Made by a program: the position numbers and the translations under genes
Part shown: positions 44,540 through 52,715 of the stretch, piece after piece
How positions within the stretch are numbered: position 1 is the first letter of the stretch
Layout: each line of letters starts with the position of its first letter
Notes under the pieces: model-generated
Databases searched by the model: none
What the model was told of the DNA's origin: nothing
The model's input: the letters and a program-made list of their open reading frames with translations, nothing else
NCBI GenBank assembly: GCA_965204875.1
Contig: OZ242020.1
Location: 1,178,001 to 1,242,000, forward strand
From: Aldehydirespirator sp965204875
GTDB lineage: Bacteria; Actinomycetota; Acidimicrobiia; Acidimicrobiales; Aldehydirespiratoraceae
DNA length: 64,000 nt
Reading direction: 5' to 3'

Positions 44540-47470
44540 TCAGCGGTGGGCTTGCAGCGCCGCCCACACCCGCTCCGGCGTGAAGGGCAGTTCGTTGATG
44601 GCGACGCCGGTGGCGTCGAGGATGGCGTTGCGCACCGCCGGAGCCACCCCGTCCTTGGGTATCTCCGCCACGGCCTTGGCGCCGAAGGGCCCGCTGTCCT
44701 CCATGGTCTGCACCAGGTACACCGCCGTGTCGGGCATCTCGTCGGCCCGGTAGATCTTGTAGGGACCGAACGACGGGTTGACCATGCGCCCCGCCCCGTC
44801 CAGCACGATCTCCTCGCAATGGGCGTATCCGAGGGCCTGGATCATGCCGCCCTCGACCTGGCCGCTGGCCGTCACCGGGTTGATGGCAACCCCGCAGTCC
44901 ACGGCCATGACCAGCCGAGTGACGGTCACCTGGCCCGTCTCGACGTCCACCTCCACCTCGGCGAACTGTGCGGCGAACGGTGGCGGGCAGTCCGGCGACA
45001 CATGCGAGGCGGTGCCCATGATCTGCTCCTGCTCCTGCCAGTGCAGCGAGTCGAGGGCGATCTCCTCCAGGCTCACCGAGCGTCCGTCCGCGGCGTAGGC
45101 CCGGCGGTCGCGCAGCTCGATGGTGCAGGGCTCGTCCACCTCGAGGAGCATGGCGGCCCGCTCCTTGAGCCTGACCCGCACCGCCTCGGCGGCGCGCAGC
45201 GCGGCCGTGCCCGAGATGTAGGTGGTGGACGACGCGTAGGCGCCGGTGTCGAAGGGGGTCATGTCGGTGTCGCTCGAGTACACCTTGATGTCGTCAAGGG
45301 GCACGCCGAGCACCTCCGCCGCGATCTGGCCGATCACGGTGTCGGCGCCGGTGCCGAGGTCGGTGGCGCCGATGAGCATGTTGAACGAGCCGTCGTCGTT
45401 GAGCTTGATCGAGCAGCCTCCCATGTCGAGGAACGGGATGGCCGTGCCGTGCATGCAGAAGGCGAACCCGAGGCCGCGCCGGATGTGGGGCCTGCCGGCG
45501 GGCTGCTTCCACGACCTGTCGCCGCGGCGCTTCCAGCCGATCTCGCGCCGGCCCTGGGCGACGCACTCCTCGATGCCCGAGGACATCACCTTCGGGTACT
45601 CGTCGAGCTCCTCCCCGGCCACCGCCCGCTCGCCCAGGTGGGGGGCGATGTCCATCTCGTCGCCCACCTTGACCCAGTTGCGGCGCTTGAAGTCGATCAC
45701 GTCGACCTCGAGCGCTCTGGCGATGTCCTCCATGTGGGCCTCGAGCGCGAACTCCGCCTGCGGGGCGCCGTAGCCCCGGTAGGCGCCGGGCACCGGGATG
45801 TTGGTGTAGACGACGTGGCAGTCGAAGCGCTTGCCGGCCGCGTTGTAGGAGGTGAGTCCCCTCAGGCCGGACACGATCTGCACGGTGAAGCCGTGCGTGC
45901 CGTAGGGGCCGGTGTTGCCGATGATCGCCATGTCCTGGGCCATCAGCGTGTGGTCGTGATCGACGGCGGTGCGGAAGGTGATGGTCTGGGGGTGGCGGGT
46001 GCGGCTGGCGTAGAACTCCTCGGCCCGGTCGAGCTCGAGGCGCACCGGGCGGCGCGTGGCGATGGCGAGGTGGGCGACTATGTCCTCGATCAGCATCTCC
46101 TGCTTGGCGCCGAAGCCGCCGCCGATGCGGGGCTTGATCACCCGTATGTCCTTGATGTCCATGCCGATGAGCGGTGCCAGCATCCGGCGGGTGTGGAACG
46201 GGACCTGGGTGGCGGTGCGCACCACCATGCGCTCGTCGGAGTCGAGCCAGGCCATCGAGATGTGCGGCTCGATCGGGCATTGCTGCACCTGGTGGACGCG
46301 GAAGGTCTGCTCGAAGACGTGGGGCGCGGCGGCTAGCTGGGCGTCCACGTCGCCCCTGCGGGCCGTGATGTGGTGAACGAGGTTGCGCTGCGGGTCGCAG
46401 ATGTGGGTGGTGTCGTCCTCGTCGTGGATCTTGGGGGCTGAGGGATCCATCGCCTCCCGCTCGTCGAACACGGCGGGCAGCACTTCGTACTCCACGTCGA
46501 TGAGCCGCAGGGCGGCCTCGGCGATCTCGATGGTGTCGGCGGCGACGGCGGCGACACGGTCACCGACATGGCGCACGCGGTCGTCGAAGCTGACCTGGTC
46601 GTAGGGATGCGGGTTGGGCCAGCTCTGCCCGCCGGAGGCGTACTTGACCCGGGGGGTGTTGCCGTGGTGCAGCACCGCACGCACGCCGGGCAGCGCCGCG
46701 GCCCTCGAGTCGTCGATGCGGGTGATCCGTGCGTGGGCGTGGGGGCTGCGCAACACCTTGGCATAGAGCATCCCGCGCGGCTCGATGTCGTCGGTGAAGG
46801 CGGGGTTGCCCTTGGCGAGCCGCACGGCGTCCACCTTCACCTCGGGTTTGCCGACGACGGCCATGTCCGGCACCTCGCGCGACGGCACCAGCCGGGGCAC
46901 CGCCGGCGGCGCTTCGGCCGCTGGATCGGCGGGGTCGGCGGTTGGTGCCCGGTAGCCGTCGGTGAGGGGCTCGACCACTAGCGGCGCGAACGGCTCGGTC
47001 CGGCTGCCCCGCAGCACCGCGGCGGCACGCTTGACGGCCTCGACGGGCTTGGCGTAGGCGGTCTCGCGGTCGAGGATGCCCGAGAGCATGTCGCGGATCT
47101 CGGCCTCGCTGGGGTCGGGACTCTCTTCGAGGAGTGCCAGCGTGCCCAGGATCATGGCGCCCGCGGAGTAGCCGGACTGGAAGGCGCCGACGGCCACGAA
47201 GGCCGCTTGCACGGGGTGAAGTTCGGGCGAGACGTTGAGCGACTCGACGGTGGTGATGGAGTGGCTGTGCGCGGAGGCTGCCAGGATCACGTCCGCGGAG
47301 GCGAGACGGCCGTCATAGAGCACCGCGGCGGCGCCCGTCTCACCGCTGTCGGATCCGTAGCGGACCGAGAACATGCCCAAACGTCTCAAAGTCTCGCGCA
47401 GCGTGTGGTGGGGCTCGACGGTGCAAGTGACCGGCGCACCGTTGAGTTCGAAGCTGACCTCCATGCTCAC
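44540..47470 (-). CDS. xdhD: XdhD-type molybdenum hydroxylase with cysteine-less Fe-S domain
   Basis: 976 residues. An N-terminal ~165-residue stretch aligns with the [2Fe-2S] domains of xanthine dehydrogenases, but every cluster Cys is gone: YGSDSGETGAAAV for YGCxxxxCGxCxV, ASADVIL for the fourth, FQSGYSAGA for QCGYCTPG, and ILDRETAY for NLCRCTGY. The molybdopterin part is intact: KPRIGGGFGAKQEMLIED, VPGAYRGYGAPQAEFALE, TDLGTGADTVIGQIAAEVLGV, and GPFGAKAVAEIP with the catalytic Glu. The closest known type I recall is E. coli XdhD, which shows the same losses. Likely hydroxylates purines or related heterocycles; the electron exit is unclear. Confidence 0.9.
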   Translation of the reverse strand: MSMEVSFELNGAPVTCTVEPHHTLRETLRRLGMFSVRYGSDSGETGAAAVLYDGRLASADVILAASAHSHSITTVESLNVSPELHPVQAAFVAVGAFQSGYSAGAMILGTLALLEESPDPSEAEIRDMLSGILDRETAYAKPVEAVKRAAAVLRGSRTEPFAPLVVEPLTDGYRAPTADPADPAAEAPPAVPRLVPSREVPDMAVVGKPEVKVDAVRLAKGNPAFTDDIEPRGMLYAKVLRSPHAHARITRIDDSRAAALPGVRAVLHHGNTPRVKYASGGQSWPNPHPYDQVSFDDRVRHVGDRVAAVAADTIEIAEAALRLIDVEYEVLPAVFDEREAMDPSAPKIHDEDDTTHICDPQRNLVHHITARRGDVDAQLAAAPHVFEQTFRVHQVQQCPIEPHISMAWLDSDERMVVRTATQVPFHTRRMLAPLIGMDIKDIRVIKPRIGGGFGAKQEMLIEDIVAHLAIATRRPVRLELDRAEEFYASRTRHPQTITFRTAVDHDHTLMAQDMAIIGNTGPYGTHGFTVQIVSGLRGLTSYNAAGKRFDCHVVYTNIPVPGAYRGYGAPQAEFALEAHMEDIARALEVDVIDFKRRNWVKVGDEMDIAPHLGERAVAGEELDEYPKVMSSGIEECVAQGRREIGWKRRGDRSWKQPAGRPHIRRGLGFAFCMHGTAIPFLDMGGCSIKLNDDGSFNMLIGATDLGTGADTVIGQIAAEVLGVPLDDIKVYSSDTDMTPFDTGAYASSTTYISGTAALRAAEAVRVRLKERAAMLLEVDEPCTIELRDRRAYAADGRSVSLEEIALDSLHWQEQEQIMGTASHVSPDCPPPFAAQFAEVEVDVETGQVTVTRLVMAVDCGVAINPVTASGQVEGGMIQALGYAHCEEIVLDGAGRMVNPSFGPYKIYRADEMPDTAVYLVQTMEDSGPFGAKAVAEIPKDGVAPAVRNAILDATGVAINELPFTPERVWAALQAHR

Positions 47471-47573
47471 CGACCGCTCCCATCCGTGAGGCCAACGCTG
47501 TTAGCCGTGGAACCGGTCGCAGTGGCTGCAAGGCCGGCTCCAGTAGTGATGAGGCCAACGCCGACGCGGGACA

Positions 47574-48311
47574 TCAGCCCAGTTCTCCCAGGACACGCGA
47601 TGCCAGGGTGGCTGCCAGGTGCAGGCGATACTCGCGGCTGCCCCGGAAGTCTCCGGCGGGTTCGAGACCGGCCGCGGGATCGGATGCGTCCACCAGCACC
47701 GGGGAGCCGGCCACGCCGGTGAGGGCCATGACGATGCCGCTGCCGGTGCGCCGTGCGTATACGCCGACGATTGGGGTGTCAGCGGGAGTGCGGCCCGTGC
47801 CCGCCCACACTGCCTGCCCGCCGGGATCGATGCTGACAGCCGTGATGAGCGAGCCCGCCGGGACACCGGTGCTCAGCAGTTCGGCCATGCCGCGTCGCGC
47901 CGGTGCGGTGCCGGCGGGACCGGCAAGCTCGACCCGGCCATCGTGAGCCAGCAACGCGGCGAGCAGCAGGCTCTCGGAGGGCGCCCGAGCGACGAGGCCG
48001 CCAACGGTGGCCAGCGTGCGCAGCGTCGACGGCTGCTCGGCGCGTGCCAACTCTCGCAACGGATCACCCAGCAGGTCACAGCGCCGGATCGTGTCGAGTG
48101 TGGCGGTGGCACCGATACTCACACGCCCGCCGGGCTCGGCGGTGATCGAGTCCAGCCCCAAATCTTGGAGGTCGACCGCCTCCAGATCGCAAGGTTCACG
48201 GTCGGCGTTGAGCGTGGTGCCCCCCGCAAGCGGCACCCTCGCCGGCTTTTGCAACAGGTCGAGCGCCTCCCCCACGGAGGCGGGACGGTGGTACGCGGTG
48301 ACTAGCGGCAC
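47574..48311 (-). CDS. FAD-binding subunit of the molybdenum hydroxylase (YgfM/CoxM-like)
   Basis: 245 residues. RPASVGEALDLLQKPARVPLAGGTTLNAD is the first FAD motif; ATVGGLVARAPSESLLLAALLAHDGRVEL is the second. The C-terminal CO-dehydrogenase flavoprotein domain is shortened compared with the usual ~280 residues. It passes electrons between the molybdenum subunit and an acceptor. Directly upstream of xdhD on the same strand. Electron flow past the missing Fe-S clusters of XdhD is an open question. Confidence 0.88.
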   Translation of the reverse strand: MPLVTAYHRPASVGEALDLLQKPARVPLAGGTTLNADREPCDLEAVDLQDLGLDSITAEPGGRVSIGATATLDTIRRCDLLGDPLRELARAEQPSTLRTLATVGGLVARAPSESLLLAALLAHDGRVELAGPAGTAPARRGMAELLSTGVPAGSLITAVSIDPGGQAVWAGTGRTPADTPIVGVYARRTGSGIVMALTGVAGSPVLVDASDPAAGLEPAGDFRGSREYRLHLAATLASRVLGELG

Positions 48312-48373
48312 AAGGTCAAACGCTAGCGCTCCCCCCGGACATTGACCGTATCGGGCCCTGCCGAGGTCTCGCC

Positions 48374-49759
48374 CTAGCCGCGCGTTGCTGCGGTGACCCG
48401 GCTGGTGATCCCGGCACGGCGGAACAGCCGGGCGGCAGCGTCGTTGGCGTTGGCCATCAGCTGTGCCTCGTCAGCGACGGTCAACCGGCCGTCCTGTATC
48501 AAGATCCGGCCGTCCACTATCACGTCTCGCACGTCCCGGGGTGTGACGTTGTAGACGAGTGCGCTCTCGACACGGTGCACCGGCGCAACGAACGGTGACC
48601 GCAAGTCCACCACGACCATGTCCGCGCGCTGCCCCTCGGCCACAGAACCGAACTCGCCGACGCACCCGAAGGCCGCCGCACCGCCGCGGCAGGCCATGTC
48701 CAGCACCTCGGCGGGCTGCAGCACCAGAGGATCGAGGCGATGAACCTTCTGCAGCAGCACCGTGGTCTTGAGCACCTCGAACATGTCTTGGCGGTTGTTG
48801 CTGCCCGGCCCGTCGCTGGCCAAGGCCACGGTGATGCCCCTGTCGCGCATCTCCGGCAGGCGCGCCACCCCCGAGGCCAGGTACATGTTCGACACGGGGC
48901 AGTGCACGACGATCGATCCCGAGGACGCGATCAGATCGAGTTCGCTGTCGTCGAGCCAGACGCTGTGCGCCAGCTGCACGTCGGGGCCGAGCACGCCCAG
49001 CGAGGCCAGCCAGTCCACATGGCGCATGCCGCGCTCCTCCAGGCTCATCTCCACCTCGATGGCCGTCTCGGCGCAGTGGATGTGGGTGCCTCGGCCCCAG
49101 TCGCGGGCGGCGGCGACCGTGGTGCGCATGGCGTCGTCGGAGCATCCCCAGGGGATGAGCGGTGCGAGCTCCACGCGGATCCTGCCGTTGTTGTGGCCGT
49201 CCCAGCGGCGGCGGGCCGCGTCGGCTTGGGTGACTGCGTGCTCGGCTGTCTGCGCCAGCGGCGGGTGGTAGTTGCGGTCGGCCCAGCCGTGGGCCAGCAG
49301 GAAGCGCACACCCAGCTCGTCCGCGGCCCGGCAGACCGCGTCGTTGATGCCCTCGTCCACGTGCACGTACTGGTGATCGATCACCGCCGTGGCCCCGCCG
49401 CGCAGGTTCTCCAACAGGCCGGCGAGCGCCGCGGCGTGCGCGATGTCGGCGTCGAGGTGCACCACCCCGGGCCAGATGCAATCACGCAGCCAGTCGAGCA
49501 GGGCCTTGTCGTCGGCCAAGCCCCGGAAGAACGCCTGGAAAAGATGCGTGTGCGCATTCGTCATGCCGGGCATGACCGCGCACTGCGCAGCGTCGATGAC
49601 CTCCGCGGCCTGACGCCGGCGGCTCTCAGGGGGCGCGCCCGCCGCCACCTCGGCGATCTTGCCGCCCCGCACGTAGACCCACCCCGGATCATGGATCGTG
49701 CCCAAGTCATCAACGGTGACGATCGCACCGCCATGAACGAGCAGGTCCCCCCGAGTCAT
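48374..49759 (-). CDS. Amidohydrolase, Atz/Trz/guanine-deaminase-like
   Basis: 461 residues. Metal site MPGMTNAHTHLFQAFFRGLADD, THIHCAETAIEVEMSLEERG, AHSVWLDDSELDLIASSG, VVHCPVSNMYLASGVARLPEM and ALASDGPGSNNRQDMFEVLKTT. The composite is that of the 8-oxoguanine/hydroxydechloroatrazine deaminase family (zinc, one catalytic Asp in ASDG). First gene of the molybdenum-hydroxylase operon; with the second amidohydrolase it suggests stepwise deamination and oxidation of a nitrogen heterocycle. The start overlaps no other gene. Confidence 0.9.
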   Translation of the reverse strand: MTRGDLLVHGGAIVTVDDLGTIHDPGWVYVRGGKIAEVAAGAPPESRRRQAAEVIDAAQCAVMPGMTNAHTHLFQAFFRGLADDKALLDWLRDCIWPGVVHLDADIAHAAALAGLLENLRGGATAVIDHQYVHVDEGINDAVCRAADELGVRFLLAHGWADRNYHPPLAQTAEHAVTQADAARRRWDGHNNGRIRVELAPLIPWGCSDDAMRTTVAAARDWGRGTHIHCAETAIEVEMSLEERGMRHVDWLASLGVLGPDVQLAHSVWLDDSELDLIASSGSIVVHCPVSNMYLASGVARLPEMRDRGITVALASDGPGSNNRQDMFEVLKTTVLLQKVHRLDPLVLQPAEVLDMACRGGAAAFGCVGEFGSVAEGQRADMVVVDLRSPFVAPVHRVESALVYNVTPRDVRDVIVDGRILIQDGRLTVADEAQLMANANDAAARLFRRAGITSRVTAATRG

Positions 49760-49774
49760 GTCTGTTCAGGAGCC

Positions 49775-52606
49775 CTACCAACCACGAGGCCCTGCCCACC
49801 AGGTCAAACGTCCATCCGCGTTCTGATATGACTCAGGATCAGTGGTGACGCGACGGGCACGCCCGCCCGGATCGGTCACGTCCCAGTGCCTCCCTCCGCT
49901 CGATTCCACACTCCAGCCTGCCGGCATCAGCTCCGTCGTATGCAGCGGTTTCTCCAGATCCGCCATCGTCACTTGAGGACGTATTCCCGCGATGGGTTCG
50001 CTCCACCGGGCGTTCAGTCGGTTGATATCGAACTCGCTATGGATGCTCAAGCGATCCAGTTCAAGCTCAGCGTCAATCCCGTCGCGAATGATCCGCTGAA
50101 TGTTCGCGGCGATGATCGGCGGGTATTCGCCGACGTTGGTCTTTATCTCCTCGAATCTTCGCGCAACAGCTTCATATGCATCGTGTTCAGCCGTGTCATG
50201 ATAGAACATATTGACAACCTGAACTTCTGGACGCGGCTGCCCGATCCGATCTATGCGTCCCGCCCGCTGCTCGAGTGTCATCGGGTTCCAGGGAATATCG
50301 TAGCTGACTACCGCAGAGCAGAACTGCAGATTGAGTGATTCCGAGGCTGTCTCAGTGCATAGCAGGATCCCATCGCGTTGCTCACGGAACTCGGCAAGGC
50401 GCGGGCCGCGATCACCCAGCTCGCTGTCCTGCCCGTACAGCTCAGCGACATAGTGACCCGCGTGACGCAGATGCTCGCTCAACCATTTCTGCGTATCGCG
50501 AAACTGAGTGAACATCAGGATGTGCTGATGACCAGCGTTCCGCAGTTCCGAAATCACCCCTGCCAGTCTTTGGCGCTTACTGTCTACGTACGACAGTTGC
50601 TCCGCCCGTTCAGCCGCCTCAATCAATGCGGCCACATTGCTCGCTTTCGTCAAGATGTCCGTATCGCGGTCTGGAGCCTCGTCCAGATCAGCGTCGTCGA
50701 GCAAGGCGGTCAGGTCCTCTTCGTTCGGCAGTTCTCTGGCGACTGCCTTGCGGAGCGTCTGCGCGTAGGCATGGGTCGAGGACCCCATGCGTTTGCGAAA
50801 CACGGTGGTCACGAAGCCCAGCGCCTGACGCGTGATGCCGCGGCTGCGGTAACACTGGCCGACGAGTTCCGTGATCCCGTCGTAGAGCTGTCGCTCATCG
50901 TTGGTCATCGTGACGACGATGTCCCGGGCATTGCGTCTCGGTATCGGCGCGTCTAGCAAGCCCTCTTGATTGTACTGCCGCAGCAGTTCCCGCGTGTGAC
51001 GACTCATCAGCCTCTTGGCAGGCGAACTCTGTTCCATCTGCTCCAGCGTGCTGTGGAACCTATCGGGATCGGCCAGCGCGCTATTGATGTAGTCATCATT
51101 GTCACTGGTGAGAACATGGTCTCTCAACTCACCGAAATGACTCAACTCTCCCGAACTCAACCTGCCAAGCAGATCCCGCCGGTACTTCCACTCAGCGAGA
51201 TCGGGTGCTTCGTCGCGATAGAATCGCTCATATTCGGGAACGCTCCAGCCTTCAGGCTCCAGCAGCTCGAATAGCGCCCACAACTCGACCTCGTGAAGTT
51301 GCATCGGCGTCGCTGTCAGTAACAGCAGTTCCTTCGTCGCCCGAGCAAGCTGGCGCAAGAGGTCAAGATACTTGTTCGGATGACGGCGATGCTCGGAGTC
51401 GACCTCGCGGAATCGGGCTCGATGCGCTTCATCCACGATCACCAGATCATATTGGCCGCACGTCGACAGGAACCTCTCCGCGTTGCGTACCAGCCACTGA
51501 TGCCCGACGATGGCGAGAGGAACGTCCCACGGTACCGCACGCGTGGCCTCGCGTCGGCCGTCACGGTAGGAACTCCCGCCCGCGTCGACGACCGGCGTGT
51601 CGATCGCGAACTTCATCAGCAACTCGTCCTGCCACTGCTTGGTAGCGGCCTTGGGAGCGATGACGAGGGCTCGACCTGCCCTGCCCTGGTTCAGCCTGGT
51701 CTTCAGCAGAACGCCGGCCTGCATCGTCTTGCCCAGTCCCACCTCGTCGGCGATCAGACGACGCACGGCAGCAGCACCCACGCTCTGTTGGCGAAAGCGT
51801 TCCTGATGCGGCCACAAGGATGCGGGAATCGTGGCGACCGTGCTGTCCGGATCAGCAGCGAGGGTGTCGTAGACGCCCCGCCAGTATCGGTGTGCCTCGT
51901 TGTCAGGCGCCGGTTGCAGCGCTCCCTTCAGCTGGGGCGGCACCTCGGGCGCCCGCTCCACGATGTAGTTCCGGAAGTACTCCGGGAGGTCGATGACGAC
52001 GAGAGGCGGAGCCTGATTGTCCCAGAGCCTCCGAAACATCCGTTCTTCAGCCTCCAGCCGCTCCCCGTCGGCCCTGTCCGTCAGGACGTGCAGAGACTCC
52101 CAGTTGCCTCGCCAGCCGCTCAGCGTCTCGTTGAGACTGCCCGAGAACGCAACGCGATTGCCTTGAGCGTCTTCGACGATGCCGCACTTGGCATGAAAGA
52201 TCGAGGCACCTATGGCGACCTTGACTTCCATGACGCCGTTCGCAACCAGCCAGTATGCGAGTTCCAGGTCGTTGCGGTCAGTGATGTCGGCGGTATCCGC
52301 TTGAAGCAGCCGCTCGCGCGGCACTGTCCGCTCAAGGACGGTCTCTGCGTCAAGCTGACCGTCCCGAATGGCCTGCAGCAGATCCGCGTCGACGCTGCAA
52401 TCGCAGATGAGGCGGATACGCCCGCCGTTGCGGACCAGGCCGACGGTGCCCGCTGCCGCGGCCCGCAGCCCATTCGCGCTGAAGGTGTAGGTGGTGCGAT
52501 CGTAGCGCACGGCCCGCGCCAGAAGCGGCTCATACAGTCCAGTCACCAGGTCGGCGCAGTTGCCACTGTTGTAGACAAGCCGCAGGTCAAGATCGGTCAG
52601 TAGCAT
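49775..52606 (-). CDS. PLD-nuclease-like plus SNF2/DEAD helicase, defence-type
   Basis: 943 residues. The N-terminal ~190 residues resemble a phospholipase-D-like nuclease domain (YDRTTYTFSANGLRAAAAG; IGASIFHAKCGIVEDAQGNRVAFSGSLNET). Then SNF2: motif I ADEVGLGKTMQAGVLL, Ia ALVIAPKAATKQW, II LVIVDEAHRAR, III LLLTATPMQLHEVELW, V-VI LCTETASESLNLQFCSAVVSYDIPWNPMTLEQRAGRIDRIGQ. The C-terminus binds no known domain. Third partner of the DUF499/DUF1156 operon; proteins of this build occur in phage-defence operons such as those with DUF499 and DUF1156. No restriction specificity domain is visible. Confidence 0.88.
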   Translation of the reverse strand: MLLTDLDLRLVYNSGNCADLVTGLYEPLLARAVRYDRTTYTFSANGLRAAAAGTVGLVRNGGRIRLICDCSVDADLLQAIRDGQLDAETVLERTVPRERLLQADTADITDRNDLELAYWLVANGVMEVKVAIGASIFHAKCGIVEDAQGNRVAFSGSLNETLSGWRGNWESLHVLTDRADGERLEAEERMFRRLWDNQAPPLVVIDLPEYFRNYIVERAPEVPPQLKGALQPAPDNEAHRYWRGVYDTLAADPDSTVATIPASLWPHQERFRQQSVGAAAVRRLIADEVGLGKTMQAGVLLKTRLNQGRAGRALVIAPKAATKQWQDELLMKFAIDTPVVDAGGSSYRDGRREATRAVPWDVPLAIVGHQWLVRNAERFLSTCGQYDLVIVDEAHRARFREVDSEHRRHPNKYLDLLRQLARATKELLLLTATPMQLHEVELWALFELLEPEGWSVPEYERFYRDEAPDLAEWKYRRDLLGRLSSGELSHFGELRDHVLTSDNDDYINSALADPDRFHSTLEQMEQSSPAKRLMSRHTRELLRQYNQEGLLDAPIPRRNARDIVVTMTNDERQLYDGITELVGQCYRSRGITRQALGFVTTVFRKRMGSSTHAYAQTLRKAVARELPNEEDLTALLDDADLDEAPDRDTDILTKASNVAALIEAAERAEQLSYVDSKRQRLAGVISELRNAGHQHILMFTQFRDTQKWLSEHLRHAGHYVAELYGQDSELGDRGPRLAEFREQRDGILLCTETASESLNLQFCSAVVSYDIPWNPMTLEQRAGRIDRIGQPRPEVQVVNMFYHDTAEHDAYEAVARRFEEIKTNVGEYPPIIAANIQRIIRDGIDAELELDRLSIHSEFDINRLNARWSEPIAGIRPQVTMADLEKPLHTTELMPAGWSVESSGGRHWDVTDPGGRARRVTTDPESYQNADGRLTWWAGPRGW

Positions 52607-52715
52607 CGAAGGTCTTGAGCCTTGGCGTCGGGCGAGCTAGACCGGTCTTCAAGGTCACGGCTTGGTCCTCGGCACTTGTTCTTGGCACTCACATCTGAAG
52701 TTCAGCGGGAACCAG

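Noticed and set aside
44546..46336. Long plus-strand open frame opposite the xdhD-like gene
   Set aside because: Antisense shadow; Val/Gly/Arg/His-rich with no recognisable fold.
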